From assembly GCF_025399795.1 (NCBI RefSeq), contig NZ_JAODTZ010000025.1:1-64000 (forward strand): 64,000 nt of DNA, written 5' to 3'. The number at the start of each line of letters is the position of its first letter. The first letter of the stretch is position 1. Below are positions 23,166 to 31,834 of this stretch, piece by piece. This DNA comes from Streptomyces rhizosphaerihabitans. Lineage in GTDB: Bacteria > Actinomycetota > Actinomycetes > Streptomycetales > Streptomycetaceae. Below the pieces are notes generated by a model, which ran no database searches, was not told the DNA's origin, and saw only the letters and a list, made by a program, of their open reading frames with translations. Position numbers and translations under genes: made by a program.

Positions 23166-24704
23166 ATGCACGTTCCCCGCGGCGCGCGCAGCCTCAGCTC
23201 AACGCGCGTCACCCTGCTCACCGAAGGCACCTACCCGCACAGTCACGGCGGCGTCAGTGTCTGGTGCGACCAACTCGTCGACGGCATGCCCGACATCGAC
23301 TTCGACGTCATCGCCGTCACCGGCACCGGACGCGAACCGATCGTGTGGGACATCCCCGCACAGGTCAGGGATGTCGTCGCGGTCCCCATGTGGGGGCCCG
23401 CGCCCGAAGGCCGGCCGCCCCGCGGGCGGCGCCGCAACCAACTCACCGCAGCCTACGAACAGTTCCTGACCGCTCTGCTCGACCCGTGCGCCGAGGACCG
23501 GTTCGCCACCGCTCTGTACTCGATGGCGCAGGCCGCGGCCGGCGGGATGCTGAGTCCCTTCCTGCGCGGCGACAGCGCGATCAGCGTCCTGACCGGGGTG
23601 TGGAACCGTCCCGGGCTGGCCGTCCGCGAGGCCCGGCCGACCCTGCACGACGCCATCACCGCGACCGCTCTGCTGGAGCACGCGCTGCGGCCGTTGGCCG
23701 CGCCGCTGCCCGAGCACGGGGTGGCGCACGCCGTCAGCGGCGGCGTCGCCGTACTGCCGGGTCTGGCCGCGCTCGAACGGCACGGCGTACCCCTGTTGCT
23801 GACCGAGCACGGCGTCTATCTGCGCGAGCGTTATCTCGGCTACCGCACCGCCCCGTACCGCTGGCCGGTGAAAGCCGTCGTGCTGGGCTTCTTCCGGCTG
23901 CTCGCTGAGGAGACGTACCGGCGCGCCGCCCTGATCACCCCGGGCAACCGGTACAACCGGCTGTGGGAGGAACAGGGCGGTGCCGCACCCGAGTCGATCC
24001 GCACCGTCTACAACGGCGTGGACCCGGCCGCGTTCCCGCCGGCGGGCCCGGAGCCCGAGCGTCCGACCCTGAGCTGGGCCGGACGCGTCGACCCGATCAA
24101 GGACCTGGAGACCCTGATCCGGGCGTTCGCCCTCGTACGGGCCGAACTCCCGGACGCGCGGCTCAGGTTGTTCGGCGGCACACCGCGCGGCGGCGAGGCC
24201 TACCGCGAACGCTGCGAGGCCCTGGCCGCCGAACTGGGGCACGCGGACGCGGTCACCTTCGAGGGCCGGGTGGACGACATCAAGGACGCCTACGCGGCGG
24301 GCAATGTCGTGATGCTCTCCAGCATCAGCGAGGGCTTCCCGTTCACCCTGATCGAGGCCATGTCGTGCGGACGGGCGACCGTGTCCACGGATGTGGGCGG
24401 GGTGCGCGAGGCCGTCGGCGACAGCGGTCTCGTCGTCCCGCCGCGGGATCCGGGCGCCATGGCCGCCGCCGCGCTGGGACTGCTGGGCGATCCCGGGCGC
24501 CGTCGCTCGATGGGCGAGGCGGCCAGGCTGCGGGTCATCGAGCAGTTCACCCTGCGGCAGACCGTCGACACCTTCCGGACCATCTACCTGGAACTGTCGG
24601 CGCTCGGCCGGATCGTCCCCGGAGTTCCCGAGACGGCCGACGTCGCGCTCGCGGCACCGGATGGCCCGGCGGCTCCGTCCAAACCGAGGAGCCTGGCCGG
24701 ATGA
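23166..24704 (+). CDS. PelF-type GT4 glycosyltransferase
   Basis: 512 aa, cytoplasmic. It carries hallmark PelF segments: TLLTEGTYPHSHGGVSVWCD near the N-terminus, LLLTEHGVYLRERYLGY (about 215-232), TVYNGVDPAAFPP, LSWAGRVDPIKDLETLI, and the nucleotide-sugar site SSISEGFPFTLIEAMSCGRA (about 380-400). PelF polymerises Pel, a galactosamine/glucosamine-rich exopolysaccharide, from UDP-sugars. Residues 85-160 include a linker rich in Arg/Pro. Its stop overlaps the next start by 4 nt (ATGA), indicating translational coupling to the membrane protein. Polymerase role inferred from the family; the sugar is not known. Confidence 0.9.
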   Translation: MHVPRGARSLSSTRVTLLTEGTYPHSHGGVSVWCDQLVDGMPDIDFDVIAVTGTGREPIVWDIPAQVRDVVAVPMWGPAPEGRPPRGRRRNQLTAAYEQFLTALLDPCAEDRFATALYSMAQAAAGGMLSPFLRGDSAISVLTGVWNRPGLAVREARPTLHDAITATALLEHALRPLAAPLPEHGVAHAVSGGVAVLPGLAALERHGVPLLLTEHGVYLRERYLGYRTAPYRWPVKAVVLGFFRLLAEETYRRAALITPGNRYNRLWEEQGGAAPESIRTVYNGVDPAAFPPAGPEPERPTLSWAGRVDPIKDLETLIRAFALVRAELPDARLRLFGGTPRGGEAYRERCEALAAELGHADAVTFEGRVDDIKDAYAAGNVVMLSSISEGFPFTLIEAMSCGRATVSTDVGGVREAVGDSGLVVPPRDPGAMAAAALGLLGDPGRRRSMGEAARLRVIEQFTLRQTVDTFRTIYLELSALGRIVPGVPETADVALAAPDGPAAPSKPRSLAG

Positions 24705-26077
24705 GCGGACCGATGGCCTTGGAGCCCGGCAGCACGGGAGGCGACACCCTGTCCCTGCGGCTCGCCGACGGCCGCACGCCCGCCTTGTCCGTGCCCGGCC
24801 ACGGCCCGGACCCGGGCGCGGTCGACCGGCTCGCCGCCGAGCTGGCGGACGGCGTGGGGCCTGCCGTCCACCCGTACGAGGTGGCGGCGCTGCTGGAGTC
24901 GGAGGGGCTGACCGCCGAGGTCATCCAGGAGCGGTACGGACACCCGAACCTCTTCTCGCTCGCCTCCGCGCTGTACGAGCGGGTGCCGCGCACCTTTCCC
25001 GAACCACCGCGACCGGCCGACCCGTGGCGTCCGGACCATGTGCGCTGCGGGCTGCGCGGGGCGCTGTTCGCCCTGCCGGGCCTCGCCTATCTGCTCACCG
25101 GGCGGCTGTGGCACGCGAGCGGGGATCTCGACGTGCTGGTGGTAGCCGGACTCGTCTCCTGGGCGTGGGGCCAGGCGCTCGGGCACCGCGCCTACCTGCG
25201 CATGACCACGGGCCGTCGCGAGGCCGGCCGGACCCTGCTCAAGGGGGCACCGCTCGGCGCGCTCGTCGCGACGGCGACCGGGGCGCTGGTCGCCGGGTCC
25301 GGCACGGCTGTCGGGGTCGCCGCCGCGCAGTCGGTGTATCTCGCGGCGGCCGGGGTGCTGCTGGTACTGGGCGCGGAACGGCCGCTGCTGGCCGCGCTCA
25401 CCCCGCTGATCGCCGGCGCGACGGCGCTGCCCTGGTGGGACCCGGGGACCGCGGGACGCATCGCTCTGCCGCTGCTGTCCGTGCTCGGCGCGGTCGCCGT
25501 GGCCGGCTGGGCGCTGCGGGCCACGCTCGCCGTCCCGCCGGCCACGGGCGGCGAGCGTCCGTCGCTGCTGCGGTCTCTGCCGTACGGCCTGTTCGGACTG
25601 TCCGCCGGGGTGCTGGTGCTGCTGGAGGGACGCCAGCACCCGTACGCCGTGATCGTGCTGACCGTGAGCATGGGACCGGCGGAGTGGCTGCTGTACCGGT
25701 ATCGCGGTATGTCGGTGGCGGCACTGCGGACGACGGCGACTCCGGCCGCCTTCCTGCTGCGTTCGACCGGCATCCTCGGCCTCTGCCTGCTCGGCTACGT
25801 CCTCCCGCTGCTGCCCGCGGCCCTGCTCACCGGCGCGGAGCCGGCCCCGCTGCTGCTGCTCGCGGTCACCTTGTGGACCGCGTTGCTGCTCCAGGCCTTC
25901 GGGGTGGCCTGGCCACCGGCCGCGGTCTGTCTGACGGCGGCCTGCGGGGCCGCCTCGACCACCGTGCTCCGTCCCCCGCCGAGCGCCGCCGTTCTGACCC
26001 TGTTCTGCGGCACGGCCGCCCTCTGTCTCACCGCGTGTGCCGTGCGGCTGCTGGGACGACCGGCGCCACACGCCTGA
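24701..26077 (+). CDS. Polytopic membrane protein coupled to the PelF-like gene (candidate transporter)
   Basis: 458 aa. About 115 N-terminal residues are cytoplasmic (VAALLESEGLTAEVIQERYG, then PNLFSLASALYERVPRTF). About 10-12 hydrophobic segments follow to the end. In characterised Pel loci, PelF is paired with PelG, a multi-TM flippase-like protein of similar length. The position, coupling and topology fit that role, but I cannot see the conserved PelG N-terminus, so homology is unproven. The N-terminal domain resembles the short helical region found in related actinobacterial membrane proteins. I infer export of the polymer; a structural or accessory membrane role is possible. Confidence 0.7.
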   Translation: MSGPMALEPGSTGGDTLSLRLADGRTPALSVPGHGPDPGAVDRLAAELADGVGPAVHPYEVAALLESEGLTAEVIQERYGHPNLFSLASALYERVPRTFPEPPRPADPWRPDHVRCGLRGALFALPGLAYLLTGRLWHASGDLDVLVVAGLVSWAWGQALGHRAYLRMTTGRREAGRTLLKGAPLGALVATATGALVAGSGTAVGVAAAQSVYLAAAGVLLVLGAERPLLAALTPLIAGATALPWWDPGTAGRIALPLLSVLGAVAVAGWALRATLAVPPATGGERPSLLRSLPYGLFGLSAGVLVLLEGRQHPYAVIVLTVSMGPAEWLLYRYRGMSVAALRTTATPAAFLLRSTGILGLCLLGYVLPLLPAALLTGAEPAPLLLLAVTLWTALLLQAFGVAWPPAAVCLTAACGAASTTVLRPPPSAAVLTLFCGTAALCLTACAVRLLGRPAPHA

Positions 26078-26198
26078 GCCACCACGCACGGCCCGCCCGA
26101 ACACCACGCACGGCCCGTCCGGGACAAGCCCCGACGGTAGCCACGCACTCATCCGAAATCGCACATCACATGAGCAACCAACCGGAAGGATCTACGAG

Positions 26199-27200
26199 TT
26201 GACTACCGAACCGCTCGCCGCCGTCACCGGAGCCGAGGGTTTCATCGGCTCCCACCTCACCGAGGCACTGGTCGCCTCCGGGCATCGCGTGAGGGCCATG
26301 GCGCAGTACAACTCCTTCTCCTCGTACGGCTGGCTGGAGACTCTGCACCCCGACGTCCTGGACCAGGTGGACATCGTCCTCGGCGACGTCCGGGATCCGG
26401 GCTCGGTCCGCGGTCTGGTCGAAGACGCCGACTGCGTCTACCACTTGGCGGCGCTCATCGCGATCCCGTACTCCTACCGGGCGCCGCACAGTTATGTGGA
26501 CACCAACGTCACCGGCACCCTCAATGTGCTGGAGGCGGTGTGCGCGCTCGGCACGCCCCGGCTCGTACACACCTCCACCAGCGAGACGTACGGCACCGCG
26601 CAGACCGTGCCGATCACCGAGGACCACCCCATCAACACCCAGTCCCCGTACGCCGCTTCGAAGGCGGGCGGGGACCGGCTGGCCGACAGCTACCACGCGA
26701 GCTTCGACACGCCGGTGGTGACGCTGCGGCCGTTCAACACCTTCGGCCCGCGCCAGTCGATGCGCGCGGTCATTCCCACCGTCATCGGCCAGGTGGCCGC
26801 GGGCGAACGCACCATCACCCTCGGCGATCTGCGGCCCACCCGCGACTTCACCTTCGTCAAGGACACCGCCCAGGCCTTCCTCTCGGTGGGTACGGCGCCC
26901 GCGGAACAGGTCGTGGGCCGGACCTTCAACGCCGGTACGGGCGGCGAGATCTCGGTCGGCGACCTGGTGGCTCTGATCGGCAAGGTGATGGACACCGCCC
27001 TCGACGTGCGCGAGGACGCGGGGCGCATCCGGCCGGCCAACTCCGAGGTGATGCGGCTGGTCGCCGATGCGACCCGGCTCGCCGAGGCGACCGGCTGGAG
27101 CCCCGCCCACGACCTGGCACAAGGCCTCGCGCGGACCGTGGAGTTCTTCCGCGAACCGGCGAACCTGGCCCGCTACAAGACCGGCATCTACAACATCTGA
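26199..27200 (+). CDS. LegB-like NAD-dependent NDP-sugar 4,6-dehydratase (extended SDR)
   Basis: 333 aa from a TTG start at 26199, preceded by GGAAGGA. No better in-frame start lies between it and the NAD motif. Rossmann motif VTGAEGFIGSHLTEAL (residues 8-23) is followed by the catalytic Y151xxxK155 (SPYAASKAGGDRLA). TSTSETYGTAQ and RPFNTFGPRQSMRAVIPTVI are close to LegB/UDP-GlcNAc dehydratases that begin N-acetylated 6-deoxy aminosugar synthesis. An epimerase activity cannot be excluded. It starts 121 bp after the membrane protein; that gap holds a repeated ACCACGCACGGCCCG at 26081 and 26103. Confidence 0.85.
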   Translation: MTTEPLAAVTGAEGFIGSHLTEALVASGHRVRAMAQYNSFSSYGWLETLHPDVLDQVDIVLGDVRDPGSVRGLVEDADCVYHLAALIAIPYSYRAPHSYVDTNVTGTLNVLEAVCALGTPRLVHTSTSETYGTAQTVPITEDHPINTQSPYAASKAGGDRLADSYHASFDTPVVTLRPFNTFGPRQSMRAVIPTVIGQVAAGERTITLGDLRPTRDFTFVKDTAQAFLSVGTAPAEQVVGRTFNAGTGGEISVGDLVALIGKVMDTALDVREDAGRIRPANSEVMRLVADATRLAEATGWSPAHDLAQGLARTVEFFREPANLARYKTGIYNI

Positions 27201-27234
27201 CCCCGTCCGGCACGTCCCACGAAGGAGGAGCACC

Positions 27235-27948
27235 ATGCACGCAGTGATTCTCGCGGGAGGCAAGGGCGTCCGGCTGCGGCCCTACACCACCGCCCTGCCC
27301 AAGCCGCTCGTTCCCATCGGCGACCAGCACGCCATCCTGGAGATCGTTCTCCGCCAGCTCGCCTCGGCCGGGTTCACCAGTTGCACGATCGCCATAGGCC
27401 ACCTGGGCGAGATCATCCGCGCCTACGTCGGCGACGGCACCCAATGGGGCATGGCCGTCGACTACTCCACCGAGGAGAGCCCGCTCGGCACGATGGGCCC
27501 CCTGCTGACCATGCGGGACCGGCTGCCCGAGTCGTTCCTCGTGATGAACGGCGACGTGCTCACCGACCTCGACTTCGACGACGTCCTGGTACAGCACCGG
27601 AGTTCGGGGGCACCGCTGACGATCGCGACGTACGCGCGCAAGGTGCAGATCGACTTCGGTGTGCTGACCACCGACGACAGCAAGGTGGTCGCCTTCACCG
27701 AGAAGCCGAGCATCGACTACCGCGTCTCCATGGGCGTGTACGGTCTGTCGCGGTCCACGCTCGAAGGCTATACACCGGGGCTGCCGCTGGGCTTCGACGA
27801 GCTGGTCCTCGACCTGCTGCGGAGCCGCAACGAGCCGCACGCCTACGACTTCGACGGGTACTGGCTCGACATCGGCCGCCCGGATGACTACGACCGGGCC
27901 AACGCCGAATTCACCACCCGCAAGTCGCTGTTGCTCAAGGGAGCCTGA
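27235..27948 (+). CDS. Sugar-1-phosphate nucleotidylyltransferase
   Basis: 237 aa. MHAVILAGGKGVRLRPYTTA is the classic NTP_transferase signature, with PKPLVPIGDQ (the substrate-binding lysine) and the metal-binding FLVMNGDVLTDLDFDD. The length matches the short family without a left-handed beta-helix. It should activate a sugar 1-phosphate to an NDP-sugar, supplying the LegB-like dehydratase. The base and sugar are uncertain. GAAGGAGGAG precedes ATG. It is 34 bp after the dehydratase and 7 bp before the next gene, clearly one operon. Confidence 0.9.
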   Translation: MHAVILAGGKGVRLRPYTTALPKPLVPIGDQHAILEIVLRQLASAGFTSCTIAIGHLGEIIRAYVGDGTQWGMAVDYSTEESPLGTMGPLLTMRDRLPESFLVMNGDVLTDLDFDDVLVQHRSSGAPLTIATYARKVQIDFGVLTTDDSKVVAFTEKPSIDYRVSMGVYGLSRSTLEGYTPGLPLGFDELVLDLLRSRNEPHAYDFDGYWLDIGRPDDYDRANAEFTTRKSLLLKGA

Positions 27949-27955
27949 ACACCGC

Positions 27956-28885
27956 ATGCGCATTCTCGTCCTGGGCCTCACCGGCTATCTGGGCGGCCAT
28001 GTCGTCGAGCACCTGCACACCCTTCAGGGCGTGCAGGTGCTCGGCGGCGGCCGCTCGCCCGCCGCGGAGTTCGGCATCGACCTGGCCACCGCTCGCAAGG
28101 AGCGACTGGTTGCGACCCTGGCGGCGGCCGCACCCGACGCCGTGATCAACTGCGCCGGCGCGACCGGCGGCGACGCCGTGACCCTCGCCGAGGTCAACTC
28201 CCGTGGTCCCGCGATTCTTTGCGCGGCGCTGCGCGAGGCGGCGCCGACCGCCCGGCTGGTCCATCTGGGCTCGGCCGCCGAATACGGTCCCGGCGTCCGC
28301 GACACCAGCGTGACCGAGTCCGCCGCCACCAGCCCCGTCACCCCGTACGGGGCCACCAAGCTCGCCGGCACGGTCACCGTCATCACCTCCGGTCTCGACG
28401 CGGTGGTGCTGCGAGTGGGCAACCCGGTCGGGCCCGGGGCGCCGGCCGCCGGGCTGCCGGGCCGGATCGCGGGACTGCTCCGCGAGGCCGGCTCCGGCCC
28501 GGACGCGGTGATCCGCCTGGGCGACCTGTCGGCGTACCGCGACTTCGTGGACGTACGCGATGTGGCGCGGGCGGCGGTGTCCGCGGCGACGACCCCCGGA
28601 CGGCTGCCACGCGTCCTCAACATCGGGAGCGGAAAGGCCGTTCCCGTGCGCGACCTGGTGGACGGCCTGGCGCGCGTCGCCGGGTTCCGGGGGCGCATCG
28701 AGGAGAACGGCGGCGGTTCCGCCCGCTCGGGCGAGGTGTCGTGGCAGTGCTCCGACATCACCGCCGCGGGGGAAGCCCTCGGCTGGCGGCCGGCCCTGAC
28801 GCTCGACGACTCACTGGCGGCGCTCTGGACGGCGGTTGCGGGACCCGCTCCCGTACCGTGCCCCGAAGACGACCGGACGCCATGA
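27956..28885 (+). CDS. NDP-sugar epimerase/4-ketoreductase (SDR)
   Basis: 309 aa. MRILVLGLTGYLGGHVVEHL carries the GxxGxxG NAD(P) motif. The catalytic pair is in TPYGATKLAG (YxxxK near 137-141), with LVHLGSAAEYGPG as the Ser strand and RLGDLSAYRDFVDVRDVARA for substrate binding. The most likely role is reduction or epimerisation of the keto-sugar made by the upstream dehydratase. It overlaps the next start by 4 nt (ATGA). The exact product cannot be read from sequence. Confidence 0.85.
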   Translation: MRILVLGLTGYLGGHVVEHLHTLQGVQVLGGGRSPAAEFGIDLATARKERLVATLAAAAPDAVINCAGATGGDAVTLAEVNSRGPAILCAALREAAPTARLVHLGSAAEYGPGVRDTSVTESAATSPVTPYGATKLAGTVTVITSGLDAVVLRVGNPVGPGAPAAGLPGRIAGLLREAGSGPDAVIRLGDLSAYRDFVDVRDVARAAVSAATTPGRLPRVLNIGSGKAVPVRDLVDGLARVAGFRGRIEENGGGSARSGEVSWQCSDITAAGEALGWRPALTLDDSLAALWTAVAGPAPVPCPEDDRTP

Positions 28886-29544
28886 GCCTGCTGATTCCGC
28901 TGTATGTCCACCCGGGCGAGGACCCGGGCGCCTGGCACCGTCTGATCAGGTCGGCCGACCGTACGTACGGGGTCGTCATCAACCCGGCCGACGGGCCGGG
29001 CGAGGGACCGGATCCCGCGTTCACCGCGGCGGCGGACGCGCTGCGGTCGGCGGGCGCCCGGCTGCTCGGCTATGTCGACACCGCCTACGGCGCACGCGAT
29101 CCGGACATCGTCGCGGACGAGGTCCTGCGGCACCGGGACTGGTACGGGACGGAAGGGTGTTTCCTCGACCAGGTGGCACCGACGGCGGAGGCGCTGCCCG
29201 ACTGCAAGCGGCTGGTGCAGAGCCTGCGCCGGCTCGGCGCGGCCCCGGTGGTGCTGAACACGGGTGTCCACCCGGTGCCGGGGTACGCCCGCTTCGCCGA
29301 TCTGCTCGTCACGTTCGAGGGTCACTGGTCCACGTATGTGTCGGCGTTCAGCAGACCGGCGTGGACCGCCCGGCATCCGGCCGAGCGGTTCTGTCATCTG
29401 GTCTACGGAGTCCCCGAGGCGCTCGTTCCGCTCGCCGTTCGCACCGCGCGTGAGCGCGGTGCGGCGGTGGCCGGGCCGGTGACGGGCGAACTCCCCAATC
29501 CGTGGGCGCGGTTGACGCCCGCCCTGAGCGAGCCGGAGTCCTGA
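28882..29544 (+). CDS. Spherulin-4/Sph3-like (GH135-type) protein
   Basis: 220 aa, no signal peptide. The family pattern is clear: an N-terminal SLLIPLYVHPGEDPGAWHRL, then GVVINPADGPG, ARLLGYVDTAYGARDPD, WYGTEGCFLDQVAP and LLVTFEGHWSTY. In fungal Sph3, a glycosidase essential for galactosaminogalactan synthesis, the active site uses a neighbouring Asp-Glu pair and a distal Glu. Here the pair is D96-Q97 and the distal acid is E146, so one expected acid is replaced. It may be a hydrolase of altered mechanism or a binding protein. Translationally coupled (ATGA) to the upstream reductase, and last gene of the locus. Confidence 0.82.
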   Translation: MSLLIPLYVHPGEDPGAWHRLIRSADRTYGVVINPADGPGEGPDPAFTAAADALRSAGARLLGYVDTAYGARDPDIVADEVLRHRDWYGTEGCFLDQVAPTAEALPDCKRLVQSLRRLGAAPVVLNTGVHPVPGYARFADLLVTFEGHWSTYVSAFSRPAWTARHPAERFCHLVYGVPEALVPLAVRTARERGAAVAGPVTGELPNPWARLTPALSEPES

Positions 29545-29789
29545 GCGGTACACATCCCGATCTCCTTTCCAGGTCTCCGACCTCCTTTCCATCTCTTTGA
29601 TGGCATGTCTCGGTCAAATCTGCGAGGCTTCCTGGTGCCGTCGCCCTGACCCCAGGGTGACGGCACGGAAATCTCACCAAGCGACCGCGCGCACCCGCGC
29701 GCGGCCCGCGGCCACCCAGCGGCGCACCCCAGTCGTCCCGGGCGGCCACCGAGCAGGCCGGAATCCCGGCCGCCTCAAAGGAGTTTCGT

Positions 29790-31652
29790 GTGAGACCGAC
29801 CCCCCTCAAGGCCCTGGCGGCACGCGTCCTCGTCGTCGCCGCCCTGGCCGCAGTCTCGCTCCCCAGCACCCCCGTGGCGGCCTCGCCGCGGACAGCACCG
29901 GCGGCAGCGGCCGCCTGCACCCCGGCACAGGTGGTGACCAACGGCGGCTTCGAGAGCGGTACTTCGCCCTGGACCCAGTCCTCGACCACCGTGATCACCA
30001 GCCGCACGGGCCAGAGCGCCCACGGCGGCACCAGCTTCGCCTGGCTGGACGGCGTGGGCAGCACCCACACCGACACGCTCTCGCAGAGCGTCACGATCCC
30101 GTCCGGCTGCAGCAGTGCCAGCCTCACCTTCTGGCTGCACATCGACACGGCGGAGACGACCTCGTCGACGGCCTACGACAAGCTCACGGCGAAGATCGGC
30201 AGCACGACGCTGGCGACGTACTCGAACCTCAACAAGGCGTCCGGGTACGCCCAGAAGACGTTCGACGTGTCGGCCTTCGCGGGCCAGACGGTGACCGTCG
30301 CCTTCACCGGCACCGAGGACTCCAGCCTCCAGACGAGCTTCGTCCTCGACGACATCGCCCTCAACACCTCGGGGGGCACGACCCCGCCGGCCGACTCGAC
30401 CCGCACACCCGCCGCCCCCGGATACACGGTCAGCCTGACCAGCAACACGAGCGGCACCGGCTGGACCGGTCACGAGAGCGTGACCTTCACCAACGCCTCC
30501 TCCACCGCGCTCAGCGAGGTGTATCTGAGGCTGTGGGACAACTACCACGGCACCTGCTCCGCGATGCCCATCGCCGTCAGCAACGTCAGCGGCGGTACCG
30601 CGGGCGCCCTCTCGGTCGGCTGCACGGCCCTCCAGATCAGCCTGACGTCACCGGTGGCACAGGGCCAGAGCGCGACGATCGGCTTCGACCTGGGCATCAC
30701 CGTGCCCAGCGGCGCCGACCGGTTCGGCTACGACGGGGCCTTCAGCATGGTCGGCAACGCGCTGCCCGTGCTCGCGGTCAAGGACGGCGCCGGCTGGCAC
30801 CTGGACCCGTACACCAACAACGGCGAGTCCTTCTACTCGCTGGCCGCCGACTTCAAGGTGACCCTCGACCACCCGACGAGCATCCTCGTCCCGGCCACCG
30901 GCACCTCGGTGGACACCGCCGGCTCCAGCGGTCGCACGATCACCACGGCCACCGCGTCCAAGGTCCGTGACTTCGCCTGGGCCGCCGGGCCGTTCACCAA
31001 GATCTCCGGCACCTCCTCCGCCGGCACCGCGATCAACATCTACTCCGTCACCGGCATCAGCTCCGCCAACGCCCAGTCCATGCTGACCACCGCCAAGTCC
31101 GCCGTGGACGCCCACGCGGCGCGCTTCGGCGCCTACCCGTACGGCGAGCTGGACGCGGTGATCGACAACAACTACTGGTTCGGCGGCATGGAGTACCCCG
31201 GGTTCGTCCTCGACCTGGTCAGCACCACGGCGCTCACCCACGAGATCGGTCACCAGTGGTTCTACGGGATCGTCGGCGACGACGAGTACAACAGCCCGTG
31301 GCTCGACGAGTCGTTCACCGACTACGCCACCGACCTGGCGCAGGGCCTCACCGGCACCAACTGCTGGAACAGCACCTCCTGGGCCTCGACCGCCGAGAAG
31401 ATCACCAACTCGATGGCCTACTGGGACACGCACTCGTCCCGCTACTCCACGGTCGTCTACGGCTACGGCAAGTGCGCGCTGCACGACCTGCGGCGCGTGC
31501 TCGGCGACACCGTCATGGCCAAGCTCCTCAAGGACTACGCCACGTCGCACTGGTACGGCGTCTCGACCACGGCCGAGTTCAAGGCGGCCGCCCAGGCCGC
31601 CACGACCACGGACCTGACGTCGTTCTGGACGACCCACCGCATCGACGGCTGA
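29790..31652 (+). CDS. Secreted M1-family zinc metalloprotease with N-terminal carbohydrate-binding-like domain
   Basis: 620 aa from GTG with AAAGGAG upstream. Signal peptide to about residue 40. Residues about 45-205 form a jelly-roll-like module (VVTNGGFESGTSPWTQSST, FVLDDIALNTSGG), as in CBM or proprotein-convertase-type domains. The peptidase region carries the exopeptidase loop FGGMEYPG, the zinc motif HEIGHQW (H484, E485, H488) and the downstream Glu in NSPWLDESFTDYATD. It is extracellular. It probably trims peptides; the target is unknown. It follows the polysaccharide locus by 245 bp (no gene, one AT-rich patch at 29555-29600) and has its own terminator. Confidence 0.9.
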   Translation: MRPTPLKALAARVLVVAALAAVSLPSTPVAASPRTAPAAAAACTPAQVVTNGGFESGTSPWTQSSTTVITSRTGQSAHGGTSFAWLDGVGSTHTDTLSQSVTIPSGCSSASLTFWLHIDTAETTSSTAYDKLTAKIGSTTLATYSNLNKASGYAQKTFDVSAFAGQTVTVAFTGTEDSSLQTSFVLDDIALNTSGGTTPPADSTRTPAAPGYTVSLTSNTSGTGWTGHESVTFTNASSTALSEVYLRLWDNYHGTCSAMPIAVSNVSGGTAGALSVGCTALQISLTSPVAQGQSATIGFDLGITVPSGADRFGYDGAFSMVGNALPVLAVKDGAGWHLDPYTNNGESFYSLAADFKVTLDHPTSILVPATGTSVDTAGSSGRTITTATASKVRDFAWAAGPFTKISGTSSAGTAINIYSVTGISSANAQSMLTTAKSAVDAHAARFGAYPYGELDAVIDNNYWFGGMEYPGFVLDLVSTTALTHEIGHQWFYGIVGDDEYNSPWLDESFTDYATDLAQGLTGTNCWNSTSWASTAEKITNSMAYWDTHSSRYSTVVYGYGKCALHDLRRVLGDTVMAKLLKDYATSHWYGVSTTAEFKAAAQAATTTDLTSFWTTHRIDG

Positions 31653-31688
31653 CGGATCACCGTATCGGCAGCTGACTGATCTCCGGTT

Positions 31689-31722
31689 CGCCGCGGTGGC
31701 GCCTTCGGGCGTCACCGCGGCG
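31689..31722 (+). terminator. Hairpin with UUCG tetraloop
   Basis: CGCCGCGGTGGCGCC (31689-31703) pairs with its near-complement (31708-31722, one G-U pair) around a TTCG loop closed by C-G, the extra-stable tetraloop. It lies 37 bp after the metalloprotease stop codon. Confidence 0.85.
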
Positions 31723-31834
31723 CGCATGGTCCGCCGGGTCGCGGGCAGGTTCCGCCGTACGGCGGCTCCCGGTCCGGGAGCACGGCACCCGATCATGGTC
31801 GGATGAGCCGCCGTGCTCGGCACGAGGAGACGTC

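Noticed and set aside
20713..29664. A shared 15-bp word ACCCCAGGGTGACGG upstream of both the polysaccharide locus (about 20715) and the metalloprotease gene (about 29650).
   Set aside because: In 64 kb of GC-rich DNA one such chance match is expected. There is no supporting second site.
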